DNA from: Trichothermofontia sp964536415
GTDB lineage: Bacteria; Cyanobacteriota; Cyanobacteriia; B231
NCBI GenBank assembly: GCA_964536415.1
Contig: CAZHXN010000003.1
Span: 41,179-105,178 of the forward strand
Direction: 5' to 3'
DNA: 64,000 nucleotides
Below the pieces are notes generated by a model. It saw only the letters and a list, made by a program, of their open reading frames with translations. It searched no databases and was not told where the DNA came from. Below, piece by piece: positions 28,868-37,672 of the stretch. Positions within the stretch are counted from its first letter, which is position 1; each line of letters begins with the position of its first letter. The position numbers and the translations under genes are program-made.

Positions 28868-30469
28868 TTAACGGGGAATTTTAATTTGCTGCCAGGGCAG
28901 GCGGTAAAGCTGAAGGGGTAGGGTCTTCCCCTTCACAAAAATGGCTGGGATTTTTTCGATCGCCAACTTGACCCCACTGACCATGAGGTGATCATAGGTG
29001 GATTGGGAGATGAGAATTTCCCCGGCCTTGGCCGCATTGCAAATTCGGTTAGCGACGTTCATCGTATCGCCAATGTGGGCATATTGGATTAACTGCGGCG
29101 ACCCGATATTGCCAGCCGCAACGGGGCCTGTGTTCAGACCAATGTGGATGTGCATTTGTAAGTTCCGTTTTTGTAACCATTGTTGGTTCAGCCGTGTCAT
29201 CGCCCATTGCATCTCGATCGCGGACCAGACGGCCCGTTGCACATCATCCTTATGGGGATAGGGCGACCCCCACACTGCCAACAGGGCATCAGCAATATAC
29301 TTTTCCAGGGTGCCTTCGTAGCGAAAGACAATATCTTCAACCATCACCTTGAAATACTCATTGAGCATTTCTAGTATCTGATAGGGTTCCATCGCGGAGG
29401 ACATTTCTGTATAGCCACTGATATCCGAGCAGAGGGCCGTCACCTCAGTTTCAATAATGGGCAGATCTCCGTTTTCCTCGATCATGCGTTTGCTCACCGC
29501 CTGGGGGAAAAATCGTTCTAGCTTGGCTCGTTTGATGGCCTCGGCCTGCATCGTTTGATAAAGATTCGCATTGTCGATCGCGATCGCCGCCTGGTTGGCC
29601 AGGGCTGTGAGAAACTCTAAGTCATCTCCTGAATAAACATCGGCTATGGATAGGTTATCAACGTACAAAACCCCCAGCACGCGATCGCGCGGCTTCAGAG
29701 GTGTGCACATGGAGGCATGGATCGACTGGTTCATGCTTGAAAATGAGTCCAGGAAGCGCTCATCTGTCTTTGCGTCCGAGGTGAGAATAGCATCCCCCTT
29801 TTCACAGACCATTTCTACAATTTGTCGGCTATAGAACTGATTCTCTGTTGGTACATTTGGACGCATCTTAACCGCTTTCTCTTCCAAAATACCCGTGTCA
29901 GGATTCACCAACAGGAGCACGGCACGATCGATATCCATAATTTGAAAGAGCAGATCCAGAATCTTTTCTGGTAAATGCTCAAACGCCTCTGGATGGGAGA
30001 GTTGCTTACTAACCTCTAGCAAGATTTTTAGCTTATCAACGGCCTGTTGTGATTGCTCCTGTTGCCGGAGACGCAGGATCGATCCCTGGTAGTCAAAAAT
30101 GCCGGAATGAACCAGATCCCTCATGGTAAAGCGGGTTTCATCCGGTGAGACCTGGTGTAGAATCGACACATCGGGACGGTGTTCAAACCGGAACACTTCA
30201 CTACCACAGTGGATAATATCCCCACTTTGAAGTTCTGTTTGGGTAATTTTAAGATCATTAACATAGGTGCCATTACTACTGTGGCGATCGGTAATGACAA
30301 CCCGTTCATCGTTAATAATAATCCCGGCGTGATGGCGCGACATTCCCCGCGCATCATTGGGTAGCACAATACTATTGTCCTGCTCGCGACCAATCGTATT
30401 AAAACCAAAGCGTAGGACGTAGGTCTTTTCCTGGGCTGTTCCAGGGTTATGAATTAACAGGTAGGGCAT
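28868..30469 (-). CDS. FHA-GAF-class III nucleotide cyclase
   Basis: 533 residues. N-terminal FHA domain (about 1-100) with IGREQDNS, SRHH and SSNGTYVND, which binds phosphothreonine. A GAF domain follows (about 165-310). A class III cyclase catalytic domain (about 340-525) carries the metal-binding CSDISGYTEMS and IADALLAVWG and the substrate loop GLNTGPVAAGNIG. It should make cAMP, or cGMP if the substrate residues allow, in response to a Ser/Thr kinase signal. Cytoplasmic; no membrane segment. Confidence 0.9.
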   Translation of the reverse strand: MPYLLIHNPGTAQEKTYVLRFGFNTIGREQDNSIVLPNDARGMSRHHAGIIINDERVVITDRHSSNGTYVNDLKITQTELQSGDIIHCGSEVFRFEHRPDVSILHQVSPDETRFTMRDLVHSGIFDYQGSILRLRQQEQSQQAVDKLKILLEVSKQLSHPEAFEHLPEKILDLLFQIMDIDRAVLLLVNPDTGILEEKAVKMRPNVPTENQFYSRQIVEMVCEKGDAILTSDAKTDERFLDSFSSMNQSIHASMCTPLKPRDRVLGVLYVDNLSIADVYSGDDLEFLTALANQAAIAIDNANLYQTMQAEAIKRAKLERFFPQAVSKRMIEENGDLPIIETEVTALCSDISGYTEMSSAMEPYQILEMLNEYFKVMVEDIVFRYEGTLEKYIADALLAVWGSPYPHKDDVQRAVWSAIEMQWAMTRLNQQWLQKRNLQMHIHIGLNTGPVAAGNIGSPQLIQYAHIGDTMNVANRICNAAKAGEILISQSTYDHLMVSGVKLAIEKIPAIFVKGKTLPLQLYRLPWQQIKIPR

Positions 30470-30779
30470 CAGTTCCCCTCAGACATAAATGTTCTAACAC
30501 TGACTAGCACGCACAAGGCACCCTCGACCTGCATTCAGGCTAGCAGTTTCCTGTTGCGACTGGCAGGGCATTCTTCACTAAGCCGACTCAGTAGGCCGGA
30601 TTTTTCTGTTCTAACACGTGCTCAAGGGAGATATCCGGTCTGAATACCGCTTGCCAGCCAAATTTTTTTGCTGGGGCGCACTCCTTACAGTTTACGGCGT
30701 TGCCTCATTTGATAGGGCGATTGCACCCATGACCACCTCACCGCCTAACCAAACCTTGCGCTGCCGTTGCAATTGGCGC
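30470..30779. other. 310-bp region between the cyclase and HNH genes
   Basis: Contains the upstream region of the minus-strand cyclase gene. Its right part (from about 30692) continues an open minus-strand frame with a Pro-rich, protein-like composition that could be the displaced 3' half of the HNH gene. No other feature is visible. Confidence 0.35.
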
Positions 30780-31088
30780 TCACCCGTAGGCGCAGGAAGA
30801 ACGATCGTGGAGTCTACCCGCGAATGGGGCGTCAGTGCAGCAGGCTTTGCAGCAGCGAGTCCAGGGATCGTGAGGGTGGGATCGGTCACGGGCGGTGGGG
30901 ATGGGGACTGAGGCACAGCAGAGGGTTTGTAGATTGCTGAAGTCGTTGGTGCCGCCTTGGGCGAAGGGAATAATGTGATCGATTTCGAGGTAGGTTTGGG
31001 CACCGCAGTGGCGACATTGGTGTTGGTCGCGATCGAGGACGTATTGCCTAATCGCGGGAGGGATGGGGATACGTGGGGTTTTGGGCAT
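30780..31088 (-). CDS. HNH endonuclease, C-terminus probably frameshifted
   Basis: The first 57 residues are a normal HNH start: PAIRQYVLDRDQHQCRHCG with the first CxxC, then LEIDHIIPFAQGGTND with the catalytic His and FSNLQTLC. The expected second CxxC and CNRRKG-type tail are absent; the frame continues as a Cys/Arg-rich stretch that looks non-coding. From the same place another minus frame reads a Pro/Ser-rich sequence (QSPSPPPVTDPTLTIPG) to about 30692. Either the gene is truncated or a frameshift separates it from a tail. The start overlaps the KGK gene stop (ATGA). Confidence 0.6.
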   Translation of the reverse strand: MPKTPRIPIPPAIRQYVLDRDQHQCRHCGAQTYLEIDHIIPFAQGGTNDFSNLQTLCCASVPIPTARDRSHPHDPWTRCCKACCTDAPFAGRLHDRSSCAYG

Positions 31089-31327
31089 CAGGGGGTTTCG
31101 TCGCTGTTTAGTGAACGCCGAATTTCATCGAGGGGATGTTCGATAACGTCTTCGCTGGTTTCAGATACAGCCGTTACATCAGGCTCAACTTCTTCCGGGC
31201 AGAAGACTAGGCTTAGTTTGACTTTTCCTGCTTGCCAATTTTTACCGGGAGTCAGAACTTTACAAACAATCCCCTTAGACGACCACCAACTAGAATATTC
31301 ACCTAGCCCCTTTTCCAGAAGAGCCAT
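31088..31327 (-). CDS. KGK domain-containing protein
   Basis: 79 residues. The stretch GIVCKVLTPGKNWQAGKV followed by LSLVFCPEE is the core of the KGK family, a small domain found almost only in cyanobacteria and of unknown function. The C-terminal part is acidic. Translationally coupled to the downstream HNH gene by a four-base overlap. Confidence 0.75.
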   Translation of the reverse strand: MALLEKGLGEYSSWWSSKGIVCKVLTPGKNWQAGKVKLSLVFCPEEVEPDVTAVSETSEDVIEHPLDEIRRSLNSDETP

Positions 31328-31537
31328 CAGTTTTTAATTCTCAATATTCTTTTTCCATAATTTCAACTCCAGTAAGCTACAAAACTTGTTTTGTGACTAC
31401 GATAGATCTGAGGTCGCTTTCCGCACTTCATCTAAGAGTTTACTGAGCGAATATTTGCTTGTGGATTTATGCACTCAGACAACGCAACTACAACAGTACT
31501 CAGAGTATCCTGAGTGTCTTAGTAGTTCAAAACCCAG

Positions 31538-32332
31538 TTATCTTCCCAGCAGCTTAACCAACCCAATCCCCCCAAAATACAACCCCAGTACCGCTCCACC
31601 CAGCAGACTTTGCGTAATTGGATCAGTGGAAGGCGTAATCACAGCCCCCAGGATCAACGCCCCCATAACTACCACCCGCCAACCCAGCAACATTTGTTGC
31701 GACGAGACAATCCCCAATAACCCGAGGAGGGCCTGTATAATTGGCACTTGGAACGCGAGACCCGTTAGAAATAACAACTGTAATACAAAGTCAAAATAGC
31801 GTTCAAACGACCACAATTGGTCTACCACATCCGCCCCATAGCTAATGAAGAAGTTCAAGGCGGCTGGGATCAGTAGCAAGTAGGCAAAGACCAAACCACC
31901 TAAAAACAGAACGCTCGAACCCAATACGATCGGGCCTAAAAACCGCCGTTCCCGTCGCGTCAACCCAGGCAGCACAAACTGAATAACTTGGTACAGGATA
32001 AAGGGACTACTCAGCAGCAACCCGGTCAGCCCCGCCACCCGCACCGAGGTAAAGAAAAATTCTCCTGGTGACAGTTGCAAAAACTTAGCGCCTTGGGCCG
32101 GGGCTTGCAGTAATTGCACGATCGGCTTCACGGCCACAAAACAGCCCACCACCGCGATCGCGACGACGATCAATGAATAAAAGATCCGCATCCGCAGTTC
32201 TTCCAGATGCTCAAAGATGCTCATTTCCACATCATTGGGCAACTCATCCAGGGGATCGACGGTGGGTGCTGATGGGGGTAAAGTCGCAGACGCACGGTTC
32301 GCTTCTAGATCAGTGGGCGCGGTCATAGGCAA
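31538..32332 (-). CDS. tatC: Sec-independent protein translocase TatC
   Basis: 264 residues with six hydrophobic segments. An N-terminal extension (~40 residues) precedes the conserved cytoplasmic start MSIFEHLEELRMRI, which binds the twin-arginine signal; further on come SPFILYQVIQFVLPGLTRRERR and the PIIQALLG block. With TatA it exports folded proteins across thylakoid and plasma membranes. No tatA is adjacent. Confidence 0.95.
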   Translation of the reverse strand: MPMTAPTDLEANRASATLPPSAPTVDPLDELPNDVEMSIFEHLEELRMRIFYSLIVVAIAVVGCFVAVKPIVQLLQAPAQGAKFLQLSPGEFFFTSVRVAGLTGLLLSSPFILYQVIQFVLPGLTRRERRFLGPIVLGSSVLFLGGLVFAYLLLIPAALNFFISYGADVVDQLWSFERYFDFVLQLLFLTGLAFQVPIIQALLGLLGIVSSQQMLLGWRVVVMGALILGAVITPSTDPITQSLLGGAVLGLYFGGIGLVKLLGR

Positions 32333-32473
32333 TAGCTAAACGGTTGTTAACTATTGTATCGGGGTCTACCGAGGTGCGATCGACATTTTGGCTCACCGAT
32401 GGGTTGAGTATCCTGACGCGAGCAAAATTCTTGCCGTTTGACCTTTACCTTTTACCTTTTGCCTTCTCACCCC

Positions 32474-34153
32474 CTACCAATCCCACTTGTCATCGGCGGG
32501 GGCGGGTTGTTTAAGCGGTTTCAAGGGAATTTCCAGGGGACTATCGCCAGAGGTGGGCGCAGCGGTGCGGCTAGACGATCGGGGACTGGGCATTACCTCT
32601 GGTTCATCCAGGGAATCTGGCTCTTGGGTAAATTGGTCTGGGAATTCCAGGCGCAGGGGTTCGATCACCCGTGCGATCGCGTCCTGGATAAAGGACTTAA
32701 CGAATTCATCCTTGCGGTTTAGCTGGAACTGGCGCTGCACCACTTCGGTAATGCCGCCATCACCCCAATCCTGATCCTGGCGGAAATATTCAATAAAACT
32801 TTTCCCGGCAATGCGGGTTAAATAGGCGGCGGTGATTCCTTGGATTGCGCGTCCAATCAGGAACGTACTGAGGTTAAGTTGCAGGGCGGTGGACAGCAGT
32901 TCGATCGCACCCTTGACAATCCCCAGACTGGTCAAAGTCTTCGCCAGGGAGAGGGCCAACTCCCGCCCCCGCTCCATATTCAGTTCGCAGCCATAGACCT
33001 GGCCAATTTCAACCACCATCTGGGCATTGACCGCCGCCGTGGCCAGCAAGTCAATCACGGGTAGGGGCGTCACCGACACCACCCCTGCCCCAATCCACTG
33101 GAAGCGTTCCACAATTTTGTCCGCTTGACGGCGGCGTTGTAGGTCGATCAACCGGCGGGCCTCATCCCCCAACCGTTGCGATTGGAGCAAGATATTATCC
33201 GCAATCAAGTCCTCCCCTTCCGCCCGCAGGACCGCCGCCATCCGACGGAGCAGGGGAGTCAGTTCCGGTTCCGGCTGGAAGATATCGCCATTTTCTAAAC
33301 GCACCGCCTGGGGATTAGCCGCCACCGCCACAACATCCAGGGGATTCACGACATGGCGCACCCGTTCCCGTAACCGGGCTAGCAGGACTTCCACATCCGC
33401 TTCGGTATATAGATCGCTTTTGTTCAGGACGAGGAGCGATCGCTTGCCAATGGCGGCCAAGGTTTGCAACGGCTGGTATTCCGACTGGCGCAGGTCATTG
33501 TCCACCACAAACAGGAGCAGGTCAGCTTCCGTGGCCAATTGACGGGCGATTTGTTCGCGAGCGCTCCCGGCCATCCCCGCTTCCAGGATACCGGGGGCAT
33601 CGGTGAGCAAAATCTGGCGGCCCACCCCCTTAAGGCTGAGGCGATAGGTTTCCCCCGTGGTCGTTGTCCCCATTGGTGCGCTCACCTGGCCCACGATTCG
33701 TCCCATCAGGGCATTGACTAGGGAGGTTTTGCCCGCCGACCCGGTGCCAAAGACCACCACCTGGAGTTCATCGCGGCTGAGGCTGGCTTCCAGGGAACGC
33801 GATCGGGCGAGCAGGGCTTGGCGGGAGACTTCATCCTGGATCTGGTGGACCTGTTGCCGCACGGCCCGTAGGGTTTCCTCGGCGGCTTCTTTTTTCACCG
33901 TAGGCACCTTGGGGCGCAGGCGGCGTTTACGGGGTTGGGTCGAGGATTTTTGGAATTGCCAGAGGTAGTAGAGGAATGCGCCTACGAAAATCGCCAGAAT
34001 GGCGATCAAGAGCAGGATGAGCAGGTTACTGAGCAGGGGTGAGGTATAGGACACCTGCCAAAACAATTGCCGCAGGGATTCGATCAGCCAGATCATCATC
34101 CCCAGGATGAAGCTGAGACCAACCAGTAGGGTAAGGAGACGGGGCAGGCGCAT
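32474..34153 (-). CDS. membrane-associated GTPase with C-terminal DUF697 domain
   Basis: 559 residues. Two N-terminal hydrophobic segments (about 5-25 and 40-65) are followed by a basic linker and a helical stretch. The GTPase domain (about 130-290) has G1 GTGSAGKTSLVNA, G3 DAPGI and G4 NKSD. A C-terminal helical DUF697-like domain (about 340-490) and a Pro/Ser-rich tail ending DDKWDW follow. Related proteins are cyanobacterial dynamin-like or YcjX/DUF697 GTPases; their role, perhaps in membrane maintenance, is not established. Confidence 0.82.
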   Translation of the reverse strand: MRLPRLLTLLVGLSFILGMMIWLIESLRQLFWQVSYTSPLLSNLLILLLIAILAIFVGAFLYYLWQFQKSSTQPRKRRLRPKVPTVKKEAAEETLRAVRQQVHQIQDEVSRQALLARSRSLEASLSRDELQVVVFGTGSAGKTSLVNALMGRIVGQVSAPMGTTTTGETYRLSLKGVGRQILLTDAPGILEAGMAGSAREQIARQLATEADLLLFVVDNDLRQSEYQPLQTLAAIGKRSLLVLNKSDLYTEADVEVLLARLRERVRHVVNPLDVVAVAANPQAVRLENGDIFQPEPELTPLLRRMAAVLRAEGEDLIADNILLQSQRLGDEARRLIDLQRRRQADKIVERFQWIGAGVVSVTPLPVIDLLATAAVNAQMVVEIGQVYGCELNMERGRELALSLAKTLTSLGIVKGAIELLSTALQLNLSTFLIGRAIQGITAAYLTRIAGKSFIEYFRQDQDWGDGGITEVVQRQFQLNRKDEFVKSFIQDAIARVIEPLRLEFPDQFTQEPDSLDEPEVMPSPRSSSRTAAPTSGDSPLEIPLKPLKQPAPADDKWDW

Positions 34154-34316
34154 GGCGATCGCAAAGCAGCAAAGGAAGCAACCCGCTTTCCATTGTAGTG
34201 GGCTGGGGGTGGGAGAAGCGGTTGGGGAATCCGGCTGGTCCTGGTGAACTGGGGTGCTGTTTTAGCCTAAATTGCAATGACTGTAGAATAGCCAGGTTGG
34301 ACATGGGCGATCGCGA

Positions 34317-35108
34317 ATGAAGTATTGGTACGAAACCCTAGCTGTGGCACGGCGAATTTTAACCGAATTGGGCCGTCGCAAGCGGAGTCTGATTTTTTGG
34401 GCAATATTCCCCCTCTCGGTGCTGATTTTGAACGGGCTGATCCTGGCCGAACGCTCGAAAACTTTCCTACCGGCCCCCTTGACCCTAGGCGAAGCCTTGG
34501 AGTGGGCGGCTCCGGCCACCCTAGTGGGGGCTGCCCTGTTTTTTAGTTGTTTAGGGGGCAGTGTGGCCACCGTGGTCACTGAACGCGAACAACACACCCT
34601 CAAACGCTTGTTTCTGAGTCCCCTCAGTGGCGTCTCTTATTTTTTGGGCATTGGTTTAGCCCATAGTGCGATCGCCCTCGGACAAACCCTCCTAGTCGGG
34701 GTGACCGCCTTTTTCCTGGGGGCACGTTTCCAAGGCTCCTCCGGGTTAGCGCTACTGGTGATTGGGTTGAGTATCATTGCCTATGTTGGCGTTGGCTTTA
34801 TTTTGGGAACCCAACTGGCCCGCCGCACCGAAGATGTGAATACCTTAGTCGCTGCCTTTGGCGTTCCCCTACTCATTTTGGGCGGTGCCTTTATGCCAAC
34901 TTCGACCTTTCCAAAAGTGTTGCTGGACTTAGCTCAATATAACCCAATCTATCACATGAATGAAGCCTTAACCAACATTGTGGCTAAGGGAGATACCTTC
35001 GTTGAAATTCGCGGGCATTTCATCTTCCTAGCCAGCTTTGCGGCGGTGATGATTGGGTTGGGCTGGTTGTCCTATCGACGGATGTTGCAAGTAGAGCGCA
35101 GGCTTTAG
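34317..35108 (+). CDS. ABC-2 type transporter permease
   Basis: 263 residues with six hydrophobic segments and the ABC-2 coupling region VVTEREQHTLKRLFLSPLSG. The late motif LLILGGAFMPTSTFP (between the last membrane segments) is typical of multidrug/antibiotic-type exporters. It is followed 117 bases later by the matching ATPase on the same strand. Plasma membrane exporter, substrate unknown. Confidence 0.88.
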   Translation: MKYWYETLAVARRILTELGRRKRSLIFWAIFPLSVLILNGLILAERSKTFLPAPLTLGEALEWAAPATLVGAALFFSCLGGSVATVVTEREQHTLKRLFLSPLSGVSYFLGIGLAHSAIALGQTLLVGVTAFFLGARFQGSSGLALLVIGLSIIAYVGVGFILGTQLARRTEDVNTLVAAFGVPLLILGGAFMPTSTFPKVLLDLAQYNPIYHMNEALTNIVAKGDTFVEIRGHFIFLASFAAVMIGLGWLSYRRMLQVERRL

Positions 35109-35225
35109 CAAGCACAAATTAACAAGCACAAAAGAGTATAGGTTCTGGCAAGTATCAAAGAGTACAGGCTCTAGGGTGAGCCAACCAGAATCAGGACAGG
35201 CGGAGAAGCGTAGGCAGTCAGAAAA

Positions 35226-36149
35226 ATGCTAGAAATTGCTGGACTCAACAAGGTATACGGGACACGGGTGGTATTGCAAGATTTGAGCCTATCGATCGCG
35301 GCGGGACAGATCTATGGCTTGTTAGGGCCAAATGGGGCCGGTAAAACAACAACGATTAATATACTGTGCAATTTGTTGCAGGCAGATCGGGGAACCGTTC
35401 AAATCAATGGGATGCCCGTATCAGAGCAGACGAAGTTTTTAATTGGGGTTGTTCCTCAGGAAACCCTGGTTTATCGCTATTTGTCCTGCGCGGAAAACCT
35501 GCGATTCTTTGCCAGTCTATACCGGTTACAGGGACAAGCCCTGCGACGACGGGTGCAAACCTGCCTAGCAATGGTCGGCTTGAGCGATCGCGCAGCGAGT
35601 GTAGCGGCAACGCTCAGTGGCGGGATGCAGCGACGGCTCAGCCTAGCGATCGCCTTGATTCATCAACCCAAACTCTTGATCCTGGATGAACCGACCACGG
35701 GTTTGGATTTAGAAGCCCGCTTTGAAGTATGGGAATTAATCCAGCAGTTAAAGCAAGCAGGCATCACAATCCTGTTAACCACCCATTTCTTAGATGAAGC
35801 GGAGCGACTGTGCGATCGCATTGGTATTTTGAAACATGGACAGATTGTCGCTGAAGGCAGTCTGGCAGACCTACGCACGCTACTGCCCGCCCAAGAGGTT
35901 ATCCTAGTACAAACGTCCGATGAAGCTGCCGCGATCGCCCGCGCTGATGTCCTCCACTATCCCCACCGCCGCTATGGCCGGGACCTAGCCTTTTGGTTAC
36001 CTAAACCCCTGGACTTAGCGGAAATTCTGGCCCAATTTCAAGGAATTCCCCTGGAGGGTGTTTCCCGTCAACCCGTTCGCCTAGAGCATATTTATTTAGA
36101 AGTGATGCAACAGGGTCGTCCACCGATCGTAGTCGCCGATCGGGAGTAA
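35226..36149 (+). CDS. ABC transporter ATP-binding protein
   Basis: 307 residues. Walker A GPNGAGKTTTINIL, signature LSGGMQRRLSLAIAL, Walker B LLILDEPTTGLD and the H-loop TTHFLDEAE are intact. The C-terminal ~90 residues are the usual accessory domain of DrrA/CcmA-type ATPases. Pairs with the ABC-2 permease immediately upstream. Confidence 0.92.
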   Translation: MLEIAGLNKVYGTRVVLQDLSLSIAAGQIYGLLGPNGAGKTTTINILCNLLQADRGTVQINGMPVSEQTKFLIGVVPQETLVYRYLSCAENLRFFASLYRLQGQALRRRVQTCLAMVGLSDRAASVAATLSGGMQRRLSLAIALIHQPKLLILDEPTTGLDLEARFEVWELIQQLKQAGITILLTTHFLDEAERLCDRIGILKHGQIVAEGSLADLRTLLPAQEVILVQTSDEAAAIARADVLHYPHRRYGRDLAFWLPKPLDLAEILAQFQGIPLEGVSRQPVRLEHIYLEVMQQGRPPIVVADRE

Positions 36150-36243
36150 TCTTAACCAAAACTATATACGAGCTTTACTCCATCTGCAAAAAAGGCTAAC
36201 CATACTGGAAGAGTACCTTTACATATCTGATGGGGTGACTCCA

Positions 36244-36432
36244 ATGACTGACGCAAATACAGATCGTACCCAACAAGGTAAACGCGATCGTCTACTGACA
36301 CAACGCCAGTGTATAACTGCGGGCGGAGACACGATCTTTTTTATCTATCCCAATGGCCACATCACACCCGAAGCGATCGGCCAAACAGGCGAGACAAGCA
36401 CAGGCGAAGATATAACACTGATGGACGATTGA
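36244..36432 (+). CDS. small hypothetical protein
   Basis: 62 residues from ATG 36244; a GTG three codons earlier is also possible. Hydrophilic N-terminus, then GGDTIFFIYPNGHITPEAIGQ and an acidic tail. No known domain. It starts 94 bases after the ABC ATPase on the same strand. Composition is protein-like, but the evidence is modest. Confidence 0.4.
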   Translation: MTDANTDRTQQGKRDRLLTQRQCITAGGDTIFFIYPNGHITPEAIGQTGETSTGEDITLMDD

Positions 36433-36762
36433 TCCTTAAGGAGGATACAACTTCTTCGGTCGTTTCCGCGTCCAGCCTGAATGAATTGCGCAGACATTGG
36501 CAAATCTCTGGAGATTGGCAAGGATATCTACTGGTAGCAAAAGTGTTGAATCTTAAGATTCTCTTTTCTAAAAATAGACACACTCATCCTGTGGTAAGCT
36601 GGTTTTGTCAACAAAAGACTAACTTAGACTAACTTTTGGAGCCAGTAGGTATAGTTGATATTTTCACACATAAAAGCCTGTAAATATCGTAGCCTATCTA
36701 ATACTATTTTGTTTATTATTTTGTTGCCAAATTCTTTCGAAATTGTCACCCGAAATTATCAT

Positions 36763-36831
36763 ATAAGCTACATCTAATAAGCTACATCACATAAGCTACC
36801 AAACATGTATAAATCTACATGCATAAATCTG
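36763..36831 (+). repeat. two sets of 14-bp tandem repeats
   Basis: ATAAGCTACATC occurs at 36763 and 36777 and, shortened, at 36791, with a 14-bp period. Immediately after, CATGTATAAATCTA and CATGCATAAATCTG form a second pair with the same period. Too short for a CRISPR array; they may be iterons or simple slippage products. Confidence 0.6.
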
Positions 36832-36869
36832 TATCTCAATCCCGTTTGCATTCTTAGTAATTAGTCGAT

Positions 36870-36895
36870 CTAGTTTCAGATGCATCTGAAACTAG
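36870..36895. repeat. 26-bp perfect palindrome
   Basis: The 13-base arm CTAGTTTCAGATG is followed without spacer by its exact reverse complement. As a zero-loop palindrome it suits a dimeric DNA-binding protein or a recombination site better than a transcription terminator. It lies 42 bases from the end of the transposase remnant. Confidence 0.7.
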
Positions 36896-36937
36896 TGAAT
36901 ATGCATCTTCAGAAATTTCCAAAATAATTAATAAATT

Positions 36938-37460
36938 CTATCTGCCTATCTGCTTAACATTATTCTTGATTTTGACGACAAAGTAGCGATTTTCTTGATT
37001 CAGTAAATTGCGAATTCGAGCTAGGCTAAAAAAGCCCCGATCCATGCCCCCGACACCATTATCAGGCACAGCATCGATCGTTTCATCCCCTATTTACTGT
37101 CATGGCCCTGACCAAAGTGGATGATAATACCCTTTGGCACGTTTGTCATTAAAGCTAAATCAATAAACAACTTTACCTGGTGAATACCCTGCGCCCAGAG
37201 CAACTTACTCGTCAAACTAACAATAGTTGAATCCAGAGGAAATAAAGTCAGCTTCGCAGCCTCAATCTTATGCCTTTTGTGGAGTTCCTGCTTCAGTACC
37301 AAAAAGCGATCATAAAGTATCTGGGGATCACGGTTTTTACTGGCTTTAGAAAAAGTAGAAACCTTGAACTTGATGCCACGAATATTTCAGCGCTTGAAGA
37401 CGCTCCTCATACTGGTTTGACTCTGATCGAGAACAAAGGAGAGCCAAATAGAAACAAATA
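36938..37460 (-). pseudogene. IS4-like transposase remnant
   Basis: Minus-strand pieces of one transposase are readable in several frames. An N-terminal piece reads QYEERLQALKY; then, after a frameshift, KFKVSTFSKASKNRDPQ and KLTLFPLDSTIVSLTSKLLW with the first catalytic Asp, and NVPKGIIIHFGQGHDSK. Further on come AVPDNGVGGMDRGF with the second Asp region and RYFVVKIKNNVKQIG. Stops and frame changes, and loss of both ends, make it inactive. No terminal inverted repeats are recognised. Confidence 0.75.
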
Positions 37461-37521
37461 GAAAGCTGTTGAGAACTGGATAGTCATCTGTGGCGAGGTG
37501 GCTCAGATGCTTTTTCAAGAT

Positions 37522-37639
37522 GCGGCCCCCTCATCTCCCAGCCCCCCTAACCCCCCGTTTGCGGGGGGATGGGGAGAAGGGGAGCCAGATTTTCAAGTCC
37601 CTCTCCCGCTCTAGGAGAGGGATTTAGGGTGAGGGCCGC
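37522..37639 (+). repeat. MITE-like interspersed repeat, copy 1
   Basis: 118-bp GC-rich element with terminal inverted repeats GCGGCC...CCTCA and TGAGGGCCGC. It contains GGGAGCCAGA and GGAGAGGGATTTAGGGTGAG. A second copy in the opposite orientation lies inside the III-D cas10 gene (48231-48337). Such elements are common non-autonomous repeats in cyanobacterial genomes. Confidence 0.75.
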
Positions 37640-37672
37640 ACAAGTGAGATGCACCCGTGGTGTCCCTGTTTA

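Larger units (their letters stand above)
36433..36937. other. 505-bp AT-rich border region
   Basis: Strongly AT-rich compared with the flanking genes. It holds short 14-bp tandem repeats (36763-36831) and a perfect 26-bp palindrome (36870-36895), listed separately. No convincing gene. It marks the edge between the housekeeping region and the CRISPR island. Confidence 0.5.

Noticed and set aside
36443..36632. Possible plus-strand gene after an AAGGAGG motif
   Set aside because: The protein-like frame (SSLNELRRHWQISGDWQGYL) has no start codon at a sensible distance and no recognised homology.
36763..36831. Possible CRISPR array from evenly spaced 14-bp repeats
   Set aside because: Units are only 12-14 bp, directly adjacent and without spacers, so they are simple tandem repeats.
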